Assembly: GCF_036226525.1 (NCBI RefSeq)
Contig: NZ_CP108487.1
Location: 2,852,001 to 2,916,000, forward strand
Source of the DNA: Kribbella sp. NBC_01245
GTDB taxonomy: Bacteria > Actinomycetota > Actinomycetes > Propionibacteriales > Kribbellaceae
Length of the DNA: 64,000 nt
Direction of reading: 5' to 3'
Part shown: positions 37,177 to 45,206 of the stretch, in pieces
How positions within the stretch are numbered: the first letter of the stretch is position 1
Layout: each line of letters opens with the position of its first letter
Translations under genes and position numbers: made by a program
The notes under the pieces: generated by a model
The model's database searches: none
Told to the model about the DNA's origin: nothing
What the model saw: the letters and a program-made list of their open reading frames with translations, nothing else

Positions 37177-38091
37177 TCAAACGGCGTTGATCAAGCCTTG
37201 GTCGGAAAGTTCCCGCCACAAATCCGGCGGTACGGCCTGGCGAACCAGCTTGGCGTCGGACCGGATCTCCGCCGGACTCGCCGCCCCGACCAGGATCGAG
37301 GTGATGGCGGGATGGCGAACCGGAAACGCCAAAGCCGCCTGCGGGAGCGAGACGCCGTACTGCTCGCAGACAGCGGCGATGCGTTGGCTGAGGATGACGA
37401 GGTCCGGGTCGGCCGCGGCCGACGCCTGTCCCGAGAGCAGCCCCGAACCGAACACGCCACCAGCGATGACGGCCACACCTCGCTCCCGGCAGAGGTGCAG
37501 CAGCGGTCCGGCCGATTGGTCGAGCAACGTGTACCGCCCGGACAGCAGTACGACGTCCAGGTCCGTCTCGCGCACGAGTGGTGCCAGCTCATCAGGCTTC
37601 CGCGTGGTCACGCCGAAGGCCTTGATCGCGCCTTGGTCGCGGAGCTCGCGCAGCACCGGGCAGACCTTCTCCCAGCACTGCTCGGCCTGGTCAACTAGGA
37701 CGAGGTCAACCGCTTCGAGGCCCATCCGATCGAGACTGGCGGCCAGTGAACGCAGCAGCCCGTCGGCCGAGAAGTCGTACTCCAACTTCCCGTCGACGAT
37801 CAGCTCGCCTGCACGCGTCGACACCAGGTAGTCCCGGCGCGGGTGTCGCGACAACGCCTCACCCAGACGTCGTTCGGAGGCGCCGAGGCCGTGCCGGGGT
37901 GCCGTGTCGAAGTAGCGAATACCCGCGCCGTACGCCGAGTCGATCGTGGCCTGCGCCAGTGCGTCGCCCACGGGCTCGGGCAGTCGGCCGATCGGCCCGC
38001 CGCCGAACCCGTACCGAGGCGGCCGGAAGCGAAGCCACGAACCGCTGGTCGCGGTGCTGCGTGGCCCAGGTGATCGGCCGGTTGTCGACAC
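37177..38091 (-). CDS. Aldo/keto reductase-like protein lacking most catalytic residues
   Basis: A 304-residue AKR (beta/alpha)8 protein, closest in style to D-threo-aldose/L-fucose dehydrogenase-like members (YFDTAPRHGLGASERRLGEAL). Asp62 of the tetrad is kept, but the Tyr is His67, the Lys is Arg93 (VSTRAG) and the His is Asp134 (LVLVDQA). An altered reaction, a binding role or inactivation are all possible. The C-terminal cofactor region (VGAASPAEIRSD) is retained. GTG at 38091 is set by GGGAGGAG; a longer form from 38154 is less likely. Confidence 0.85.
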   Translation of the reverse strand: MSTTGRSPGPRSTATSGSWLRFRPPRYGFGGGPIGRLPEPVGDALAQATIDSAYGAGIRYFDTAPRHGLGASERRLGEALSRHPRRDYLVSTRAGELIVDGKLEYDFSADGLLRSLAASLDRMGLEAVDLVLVDQAEQCWEKVCPVLRELRDQGAIKAFGVTTRKPDELAPLVRETDLDVVLLSGRYTLLDQSAGPLLHLCRERGVAVIAGGVFGSGLLSGQASAAADPDLVILSQRIAAVCEQYGVSLPQAALAFPVRHPAITSILVGAASPAEIRSDAKLVRQAVPPDLWRELSDQGLINAV

Positions 38092-38161
38092 CGGTCTCCT
38101 CCCCTGGTCGGGTTGTATCCCTTCCAGCATCAGGGAGGAGCGCCGGTGACGCATCTCGAAT

Positions 38162-38323
38162 GTGTTCCGTCGGTGGTGTTGGTTGACTGATGGCGGTGGT
38201 CAGGTGCGTGCATCGCTAGGCGGAGAAGCTGCCTCGATGCTCTTTATCGTGGCTGCTTCTCCAACGACGCGAGGTGCGTGCCTGGGCGCCGCCAGCAGTT
38301 GACCAACACCACCGACGGAACAC
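38162..38323. repeat. 162-bp near-complete palindrome between GH2 and AKR-like genes
   Basis: The outer 22 bp (38162-38183) are perfectly complementary to 38302-38323. Pairing continues inward with mismatches to a central hairpin (GGAGAAGC / GCTTCTCC around 38222-38262). It begins one base past the GH2 stop codon and ends 70 bp before the AKR-like start. No T-run follows. Confidence 0.88.
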
Positions 38324-40957
38324 TCAGTTGCCAGACGTGTACAGAGTCTTAACTTCGGTGGGCGTGAGGGCTCGATCAAACAGGTGAACTTGGTCGACCG
38401 TGCCGTCTAGGTGGTCGACCGGGTTGCCGCCGAACTTGCCGCGCCCGATGACCGTGTTGCCGGCCGAGGACGCGTCCAGGCTGCATGCGCTGCGGGTGGC
38501 GACGAGCTCGCCGTCGACGTACAGCTTGAGCTCGCCGCGGGCGGCATCCCGCACGCCGGTCAGGTGGTACCACTGGCCGACGACGGGTTTCGTCGGTGCC
38601 AGTGCACGCTGCCCGGTGAAGCTCATCGCGAAGCGCTGGTCGGCGCCGGAGTACTGCAGGAAGAACGCGCTGTCGCGATCGCCGTCCTGACTCACCACGG
38701 TCTGGAATCCACCGTCGGCCTTGTTGAGCTTGACCCATGCGGAGGCGGTGTAGTTGCCGTTGGTGTCGATCAGGTTGGCGCCGGTGTCGATGAACTGGCC
38801 GTTGCCGTTGAGCGCGACGCCATTGCCGTTCTTACCCGGCCCGAAAACGGCACCACCGATCAGAGTGGCATCCGCGTCGCCCACGACATCCTCGGTCGTC
38901 GTACCGGTGGATTCGTTCAGTGGGTAGAAGTGGATGCCGTCGGCGCCGGGAGTGCCGGGTGGCGGGGTCGGGCCGTTCGTACCAGTGCCGTCGGCCGATC
39001 GGATGATGGCCTGGTTCACCGCACGGACTTGCGCGACGTCCATCTTGGTGACTTGGCGGTCGTACGTGAAGAAGCCGTTGAGCTCACCCTCGACATCGGT
39101 GATCTGGGTGTAGACCGAGGCGCTGATGCCGCAGGTGTTGGCCGAGCGGATCACGTCGCGCTGGTTCTCGACGTACCGGCGGGTGAGGGTGGCCTTGTCG
39201 GGCGTCATCTCGTACGCGAAGCCGTCGCCGAACCACATGTGGTCGGGCGTCTTCAGGCCGAAGCCGCCGTGCTCGCCGTCGACCGCGACGCGGTTCTCGT
39301 CCGGCGAAGACGTCGCCGGGCCGAGGTAGGCGTGGTGATCGATCATGTCGCCTCGACCCGAATCGCCCTTGGAGTTGCAGCAGTTCACGCCGGAGTGTGC
39401 GTTGACCAGGCGGGACGGATCCTGCGCCTTCACGCTGTCGGCGATCTGCCCGGTCTCCTCGCGAATCCACTCACCCCAGCCCTCGTTGAACGGCACCCAG
39501 GTCGTGATCGACGTGAAGCTCTTGTGCTCCTCGATCATCTCGCGCAGCTCGGCCTTGAATTGCGCACGCCACGGCTCGGGCATCGCGTCGGTCTTCGAGG
39601 ACGGCATGTCCTGCCAGACCATCAGCCCGAGCTTGTCGGCCCAGTAGAACCAGCGATCCGGCTCCACCTTGATGTGCTTGCGGACGGTGTTGAATCCGAG
39701 CACCTTGTGCTGTTCGAGGTCGAACCGCAACGCCTCATCGGTCGGCGCGGTGTTGAGCCCGTCCGGCCAGAACCCCTGGTCCAGCGTGGAGAGGTTGAAC
39801 AGGATCTTGCCGTTCAGCGTCAGCCGAAGCTTGCCGTCGGCCCCTTTCGCCTTGCCGACCGAGCGCATCCCGAAGTACGAGCCGACCTGGTCAACGGTCT
39901 TGCCTGCGTCTATAACCCGGACTCTTAGGTTATAGAGGAACGGGTTGTCGGGCGACCAGAGTTTGGCGTTCTTGATCGGCAGGCTCAACGGGGTGTCGGC
40001 CTTACCGCGCACCTGGCCGACGACCTTGCTTCCGTCGTACGCCGTTGCCTCCACGTCCACCCCGGCCGGGCCGCTCGTGTCAGCCGTTAGTTTGAGCGCC
40101 TGGCCGGGTACATCTGGTGTGAGTTGGAGGCGGTCGATCGCGGCGGTCGCGATTGGTTCCATCCAGACGGTGCGCCAGATGCCGGAACTGCCTTGGTAGA
40201 AGATGCCGTGGTCGCCGGTGCGGCGTTGTTTGCCGATCGGCTGGAACGTCGCGTCGGTGAGGTCCTCGGCCCAGACGATCAGCTCCTGCGGGCCGGTCCG
40301 GCGCAGCACGTTCGTTACGTCCACGCTGAAGCCGTCGTAGCCGCCGCGATGGGTGGCGACCTGGCGGCCGTTCACCCAGACCTTCGCGTCGTAGTCGACG
40401 GCACCGAAGTTGAGCTGGAGGCGGTAGCCCTTGCCGACTTTCCAGTCGGTGGGAACGGCGAACGTACGCCGGTACCACATCCGCTCTTCGCTGCGCTGGA
40501 TGCCGGAAAGAGCCGACTCGATCGGGTACGGCACGAGGACTCTCTCGGCGAGCGCCTCCCCGATCGGCGGCGCTTCGCCTACTGCCGCACCGGCGAACTC
40601 CCAAACACCGTTGAGGTTCTGCCACTTCGAGCGGGTGAGCTGAGGACGCGGGTATTCGGGCAGCGCGTTGGTGGGCGACACATCATTCGTCCACGGCGTA
40701 GTAAGCGGCGGCACCCCCATCCGCCAACCACCAGCATTCGCGGCGGACTTCACACCGCTCTCGGCGGCCTTTGCACCGGACTCGGCGGCCTCTGCGCCGG
40801 ACTCAGCGGCCGAAGCAGGGTCGGTGGGCGATGCGGTGAAAGTGTTGGTGAGAGGGGCGGCTTGAGAGGAGCCGCCGGCGAGCGCAGTCGAGGCCAGGGC
40901 TCCGGCGGCGGCCAGCGCGGTGACGCGATGGCGCCACAGTCGGGTCGATCGCTTCAT
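38324..40957 (-). CDS. Secreted GH2 glycosidase with C-terminal LamG domain
   Basis: An 877-residue secreted enzyme. Signal peptide (VTALAAAGALASTALAGG), a short Ala/Glu/Ser repeat linker, then the GH2 order: sugar-binding jellyroll (LNGVWEFAG ... YDAKVWVNGRQVATHRGGYDG), Ig-like domain, and TIM barrel with acid/base Glu in PFNEGWGEW and probable nucleophile Glu in VDGEHGGFG. The last ~200 residues are a LamG/concanavalin jellyroll (YTASAWVKLN, GTVDQVHLFDRAL), a probable carbohydrate-binding domain. The substrate (beta-galactoside, beta-glucuronide or other) cannot be fixed. ATG at 40957 follows AAGGAA. A LacI-type operator lies 42 bp upstream. Confidence 0.92.
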   Translation of the reverse strand: MKRSTRLWRHRVTALAAAGALASTALAGGSSQAAPLTNTFTASPTDPASAAESGAEAAESGAKAAESGVKSAANAGGWRMGVPPLTTPWTNDVSPTNALPEYPRPQLTRSKWQNLNGVWEFAGAAVGEAPPIGEALAERVLVPYPIESALSGIQRSEERMWYRRTFAVPTDWKVGKGYRLQLNFGAVDYDAKVWVNGRQVATHRGGYDGFSVDVTNVLRRTGPQELIVWAEDLTDATFQPIGKQRRTGDHGIFYQGSSGIWRTVWMEPIATAAIDRLQLTPDVPGQALKLTADTSGPAGVDVEATAYDGSKVVGQVRGKADTPLSLPIKNAKLWSPDNPFLYNLRVRVIDAGKTVDQVGSYFGMRSVGKAKGADGKLRLTLNGKILFNLSTLDQGFWPDGLNTAPTDEALRFDLEQHKVLGFNTVRKHIKVEPDRWFYWADKLGLMVWQDMPSSKTDAMPEPWRAQFKAELREMIEEHKSFTSITTWVPFNEGWGEWIREETGQIADSVKAQDPSRLVNAHSGVNCCNSKGDSGRGDMIDHHAYLGPATSSPDENRVAVDGEHGGFGLKTPDHMWFGDGFAYEMTPDKATLTRRYVENQRDVIRSANTCGISASVYTQITDVEGELNGFFTYDRQVTKMDVAQVRAVNQAIIRSADGTGTNGPTPPPGTPGADGIHFYPLNESTGTTTEDVVGDADATLIGGAVFGPGKNGNGVALNGNGQFIDTGANLIDTNGNYTASAWVKLNKADGGFQTVVSQDGDRDSAFFLQYSGADQRFAMSFTGQRALAPTKPVVGQWYHLTGVRDAARGELKLYVDGELVATRSACSLDASSAGNTVIGRGKFGGNPVDHLDGTVDQVHLFDRALTPTEVKTLYTSGN
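40752..40815. repeat. Three 21-bp tandem units in the GH2 N-terminal linker
   Basis: Three 21-bp units with a few mismatches encode on the minus strand AAESGAE, AAESGAK and AAESGVK just after the signal peptide. In-frame slippage product forming a flexible linker. Confidence 0.8.
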
Positions 40958-40998
40958 GACACGTTCCTTCGTCTGGGCGGAGAGACTCGGGACCGCTT

Positions 40999-41010
40999 GG
41001 AAACGTTGCC
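40999..41010. promoter_or_regulatory. LacI-type operator upstream of GH2
   Basis: GGAAACGTTGCC matches its reverse complement at 10 of 12 bases around ACGT, as LacI-family operators do. It lies 42 bp before the GH2 start codon. Confidence 0.55.
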
Positions 41011-41173
41011 GACACGCGACGTAACCAAACGGATACGCACGTCATTCAACGATTACAACGACAGAAAAACAAGACCCCGCCCAAAAACCAACACCACCCG
41101 GCCTCCCAGGGGCAGCCGCGCACCTCCTCAGCCAGACCGCGCACGCCTACTCACCAGAGGGCACACACCCACT

Positions 41174-41272
41174 CAAGACTGCGACGATCGGTCCCAATTT
41201 GCCGCTGCAAGCTCGCCTGCACCTGACAGGTAGCAGAAGAGCGGCAAATTGGGACCGATCGTCGCAGTCTTG
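41174..41272. repeat. 99-bp palindrome with perfect 33-bp arms, 3' of the lactonase gene
   Basis: Arms 41174-41206 and 41240-41272 are perfectly complementary over 33 bp. The spacer itself is partly palindromic (ACCTGACAGGT at its centre), so the whole can form one hairpin or cruciform. It lies 45 bp downstream of the leftward lactonase stop. No T-run follows on the lactonase transcript. The rest of 40958-41316 shows no gene. Confidence 0.92.
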
Positions 41273-41316
41273 TGCACCACCCGAACGCAAGTCGTCGCGC
41301 AGCGCCTGCCCCGGGG

Positions 41317-42417
41317 TTAGACCGGCAGAACGCAGACCGGTACTGGCGTGGTGAAAGTGGGGCCAGCAGTGAGGAGGCCGGTCTGCTTGTCCACCTGGAA
41401 GCTGGTGATGCCGTTGGAGCGTTGGTTCGCGACGAACAGCAGATTCCCAGTCGGGTCAAACGCGAGATGCCGCGGCCAGTCCCCACCGCACGACGGAGTC
41501 GCCACCCGGCGCAACGACGCACCGCCGCCCTCCACCGCGAATACCGCCACGCTGTTATGCCCGCGATTCGTCAAATACACGAACCGCCCGTCCGGCGACA
41601 CGACCACCTCAGCCGGGTAGTTCGTCGTACCACCCGGTGCCGTCGCCTGCACCTCCCCCGGCGTGAGCTTGCCGCTCGCCCCGTCGTACGCACAAACCGC
41701 GATCGTGCTGTCCAACTCGTTCGCCACATACGCATACGCCCCCGACGGATGGAACGCGAGATGCCGAGGGCCCGCGCCGGCCTTCAACGTCGCCTGGGAC
41801 TTCAACGCCAGCTTCCCGGCCGTACTCAACGTGTACGTGTAAACCGAGTCAGTCCCCAGATCCACCGCCAACACATACCGACCGGACGGATCCGCCACGA
41901 CCTGATGGGCATGCGGCTCATCCCCCACATGCTTCACCAAATCCGTCCGCGCCCCCAAACTCCCGTCCGCCTTGACCGGATGAACGGCCACGTCCCCCGA
42001 ACTGTAGTTCGCACTCAGCAGATACTTGCCCCCAGCAACCAACGCCAAATGGCACGGCGCCGACCCACCTGTGGACTGCCGGTTCAGCACCCGCAACTTC
42101 CCGGGCGCGTCGACCGCGATGGCCGTGACGCCGCCGTTCTCCTGCTCATTCACGGCGTACATGAATCGCCCACCCGGCGCGAGAATCACGAACGACGGAT
42201 CAGCCACGCCGGTCAGCGACCCGGTCGACGTGACCTTGCCCGACGCCGTGTCGTACTTGGCCAACCCGATGCCGGCACCACCACCCGCCTGCGACGTGTA
42301 CGCCCCGACGTACATCGTCGAAGTCACGCGGCGGCATGCCTGCGCGATCTCGGCATGAGTGAGACCGGCCGCGGCGGCAGCGGTCAGACCAAGGAAACGA
42401 CGGCGGCTCGTAACCAT
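41317..42417 (-). CDS. Tat-exported lactonase family protein (7-bladed beta-propeller)
   Basis: A 366-residue protein with a Tat signal (TSRRRFLGLTAAAAAGLTH). The rest is a YbhE/6-phosphogluconolactonase-type beta-propeller (MYVGAYTSQ, PHAHQVVADPSGRYVLAVDLG, GPRHLAFHPSGAYAYVANEL, WPRHLAFDPTGNLLFVANQ). Export argues against a role in the cytosolic pentose phosphate pathway; an extracytoplasmic sugar-lactone hydrolase is more likely. ATG at 42417 has GGAGGA upstream. Confidence 0.88.
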   Translation of the reverse strand: MVTSRRRFLGLTAAAAAGLTHAEIAQACRRVTSTMYVGAYTSQAGGGAGIGLAKYDTASGKVTSTGSLTGVADPSFVILAPGGRFMYAVNEQENGGVTAIAVDAPGKLRVLNRQSTGGSAPCHLALVAGGKYLLSANYSSGDVAVHPVKADGSLGARTDLVKHVGDEPHAHQVVADPSGRYVLAVDLGTDSVYTYTLSTAGKLALKSQATLKAGAGPRHLAFHPSGAYAYVANELDSTIAVCAYDGASGKLTPGEVQATAPGGTTNYPAEVVVSPDGRFVYLTNRGHNSVAVFAVEGGGASLRRVATPSCGGDWPRHLAFDPTGNLLFVANQRSNGITSFQVDKQTGLLTAGPTFTTPVPVCVLPV

Positions 42418-42502
42418 GAAATCCTCCGAGTAGGTGATCGTCCGACCACACACAGTGGCGCAGGCGATCCCAAATCGCAAGGATTACAACCACGATTGCA
42501 AA

Positions 42503-44095
42503 CTACGCAGCGATAGGTACCGAAAGCCAAGACGGATCACCAGCAGGCGAGCTGAAGCTGACCGAACCCCCGAGCTTGCTCAGACCGCGATAGCGCGGAT
42601 CGACCGTGTCCACCACGAGCACGAGCCGATGCCCCGCGGGCACCTCCCAACTGGTGGACTCCAACCGGAAGTCGACCGTTTTCGCCAGCCCCGGCGTCGC
42701 ATCCAGCAGACTGAACGGCTTGTGCGCCACCAGCGAGCCAAACCCGAACGCGTCGACGTCGTACAGATAAGCGAACAGCGACGTATCGGCCGCACTCGGC
42801 GTCACGGTCAGATGCACCCTCGGCGACCCGTTCACAATGGTCTTCGACGAGTACGCCGGACCCGACCAAACGCCGGCGAAACTCCGATCCACCAGCCCGG
42901 TCGCAACCCCAGTCGGGATCGACAGCAAACCCTGCAAAGCCCCGGAAACAAGGATGATCCCGCTATCGGCCACAGTCGGAACACCCGCGCCGATCCGGCT
43001 AGACCAGTCGCCCGACGGCACACCGGCCAGCCCGCCCGTACGGCTCAGGCCCGCAGGTTTCGTCAGGTACGACGTACGCGTGGTGCCGACGCTCGCCCAA
43101 TCCGGATACCCGCGCCACGTTCCGCGCTGGGACTTCAGCTGGACGGGTGGTTCCGCGTCCGCGCCGTTCGCCGCACTGGTGAGGTAGTGCCGCAGCCATC
43201 CGGCCAACTCGTCCCACGTCTCGTTCGGCAGCCCGACCGCGCCGGTCCCCTCGGGCGTCGCGTGATCGCCATGGGCGAAGTGCAGCCGCTTCGGCACGGT
43301 CAGCCGGGTGAAGAAGTCGGTGTACTGCGTGGGTGGGAAGATCGAGTCCTCGAAGGCGTTCGCGAGGAAGACTGCGGCGCCATTCGCGTTAATGCGGTCG
43401 ACCACGGTCGACGCCGACCGAACTGGCGCGAGCGCCTTGGCCTCGGTGATCGCGGAATCGATCTCGCCGGTGATGAACTTCGTCTGCAGCGACGCCATCT
43501 CGGGACCAGGGCGACCAGTGATGTTGCCCAGGGCAAGTAACGCCGCGACTGCCTGGAAGTTGACCGTGTCATTGGGATCCAGGGACGCGATCAAGTCGGC
43601 CCAGCCGCTCAACGCACCGACTGCCTTGATCCGCGGCTCACGTGCCGCCGCGAGCAGCGAGGCCCCGGCGCCGTACGAGATGCCAACCGCGGCGACGCGG
43701 GTCGTGTCGGCCGGAGTATGCGTGTCGGCCCAGTCGATCACCGCGCTCACGTCCGCGATCGTCGGCGGCCCGGCGATGTCGATACCGCCCTCGGAGTCCC
43801 AGAAGCCGCGACTGGAATACGAGATGACCTGGAACCCGGCCTTCGCCAGCTTCGCGCCCTGACCGACGTACTCGAGGTTCGGCACGCCCCAACTCGACGG
43901 CATCACCACCAGCGGAAACGGCCCAGTCCCCTGGCCTGTCGGCGTCAGCACCGCCGCGCCGATGCCGGTCCCGCCCCAGCCCGGGATCCGCTCGTACTCG
44001 ATGGCGAACCCGGCCGCCTCAGTCTGCGCGGTCGCCGGCGGGGCGACGCCGATGGAGGCTAAAACGAGCAAGAAGGCTACAAATACCCTGCGCAT
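42503..44095 (-). CDS. Secreted CocE/NonD-type serine hydrolase
   Basis: A 530-residue secreted alpha/beta hydrolase: signal peptide (VFVAFLLVLASIGVAPPATA), hydrolase core with nucleophile elbow GISYGAG, acid residue region (NAFEDSIFPP) and catalytic His in HFAHGDH. The C-terminal ~200 residues form the beta-rich X-Pro-dipeptidyl-peptidase C-terminal-like domain (RVHLTVTPSAADTSLFAYLYDV ... VPAGHRLVLVVDT). Peptidase versus esterase action is undecided. ATG at 44095 follows GGAGG. Confidence 0.88.
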   Translation of the reverse strand: MRRVFVAFLLVLASIGVAPPATAQTEAAGFAIEYERIPGWGGTGIGAAVLTPTGQGTGPFPLVVMPSSWGVPNLEYVGQGAKLAKAGFQVISYSSRGFWDSEGGIDIAGPPTIADVSAVIDWADTHTPADTTRVAAVGISYGAGASLLAAAREPRIKAVGALSGWADLIASLDPNDTVNFQAVAALLALGNITGRPGPEMASLQTKFITGEIDSAITEAKALAPVRSASTVVDRINANGAAVFLANAFEDSIFPPTQYTDFFTRLTVPKRLHFAHGDHATPEGTGAVGLPNETWDELAGWLRHYLTSAANGADAEPPVQLKSQRGTWRGYPDWASVGTTRTSYLTKPAGLSRTGGLAGVPSGDWSSRIGAGVPTVADSGIILVSGALQGLLSIPTGVATGLVDRSFAGVWSGPAYSSKTIVNGSPRVHLTVTPSAADTSLFAYLYDVDAFGFGSLVAHKPFSLLDATPGLAKTVDFRLESTSWEVPAGHRLVLVVDTVDPRYRGLSKLGGSVSFSSPAGDPSWLSVPIAA

Positions 44096-44201
44096 GGCAA
44101 CCTCCGGGCGGGCGGGACCTGGGCGATTACCGCAGAGTAGCCACGGATTTACGGGGTTGTCACTAGCTCGTTACCGACGAGTTCTACTCGCGGGTCACCA
44201 A

Positions 44202-44231
44202 GGCTCCGGTCACAGCGGCTCCGGTCACAGC
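44202..44231. repeat. 15-bp tandem duplication across the SDR stop codon
   Basis: GGCTCCGGTCACAGC is present twice in tandem (44202-44216, 44217-44231). On the minus strand it duplicates the codons for the last residues and the TGA of the SDR gene, giving two in-frame stops five codons apart. Confidence 0.85.
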
Positions 44232-45136
44232 GGCAGGTCCACACCCGTCGCGTCGGCGGACCAGGACCAGAGCAGGCGAGCCAGCTCGGGATCGCGCGCG
44301 GTCCGCGAGGCCTGGACGACCTTCGGAGTCCCGCGCCACTCGGCAAACCCCGGCCCAACGAACGAACCCGGCGGCAGATCGCGTTTGGTAGCGGCGTACA
44401 GGCTGGGCCAGGCGCCGGCCGCGGCCGGTTGAGCGATGACGGCCGTCGCGACCTTCAGCGCCCGGGCCTCGAGGTTGACCCCGCCCAGGCTTGGGCCCGT
44501 CGTCTGCAACTCGGTCGAGGCAAAGCCCGGATGCGCGCCAAAACTGCTCAGGTACGAACCGGCGCGGCGCTGCAACTCGTACATGAAAAGGACGTTCGCC
44601 AGCTTGGACTTCCCGTACGCGTCCCAGCGGCTGTAATGCCCGGCCGCGCGCAGATCGCCGAGGCTGATCCCCCGCACGGTGCGATGCATGAACGAGCTGA
44701 CCGTCACCACGCGCGGCGCCGGCGCCTTCACCAGCAACGGCACCAGCCGCATCGTCAGCGCGAAATGGCCGAGGTGATTCGTCCCGATCTGCAGCTCGAA
44801 CCCATCGGCCGTCCGGCGCATCGGTGGCGCCATCACGCCCGCGTTGTTGACCAGCAGATCGAGCGACTCGTACGACGCGACGGCCTTCGCGGCAGCGGTC
44901 TGCACGCTCGACAGGTCGGCCAGATCGAGCTCGAGCACGTCCGGCGTACGCCCGGATTCGCTGGCCAGCCGACGGGCGGCATCGCCAGTCCGCGCGGGGT
45001 CGCGCCCGGCGATCACCACGTCGGCGTTCTTGCGCAGCAACGCCAGCGCGGTCTGATACCCGAGCCCACTCGTCGGCCCTGTCACCAGTGCCCGGCGCCC
45101 GGTCAGATCCGGTATCAACCGCTCGCTCCACCTCAT
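44225..45136 (-). CDS. Short-chain dehydrogenase/reductase
   Basis: A 303-residue SDR of the WW-domain oxidoreductase/retinol-dehydrogenase-like style. NAD(P) motif TGPTSGLG (about 20-27), with an Arg-containing loop (AGRDPAR) that suggests NADPH; NNAG; catalytic Ser in VVTVSSFMHR and YGKSK. Substrate unknown. ATG at 45136 follows AGGGTGA. Confidence 0.9.
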   Translation of the reverse strand: MRWSERLIPDLTGRRALVTGPTSGLGYQTALALLRKNADVVIAGRDPARTGDAARRLASESGRTPDVLELDLADLSSVQTAAAKAVASYESLDLLVNNAGVMAPPMRRTADGFELQIGTNHLGHFALTMRLVPLLVKAPAPRVVTVSSFMHRTVRGISLGDLRAAGHYSRWDAYGKSKLANVLFMYELQRRAGSYLSSFGAHPGFASTELQTTGPSLGGVNLEARALKVATAVIAQPAAAGAWPSLYAATKRDLPPGSFVGPGFAEWRGTPKVVQASRTARDPELARLLWSWSADATGVDLPL

Positions 45137-45206
45137 GCCATCACCCTATCCAGACGGAACGCGGGGCCCGCGCCGCATTGGCACGAGCCCCGCGTCCGTA
45201 CAGCCT

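Noticed and set aside
34730..37831. Plus-strand open frame of 1033 codons
   Set aside because: Opposite to the beta-helix and AKR-like genes, with no recognisable motifs, and it runs across two real minus-strand genes and their gap.
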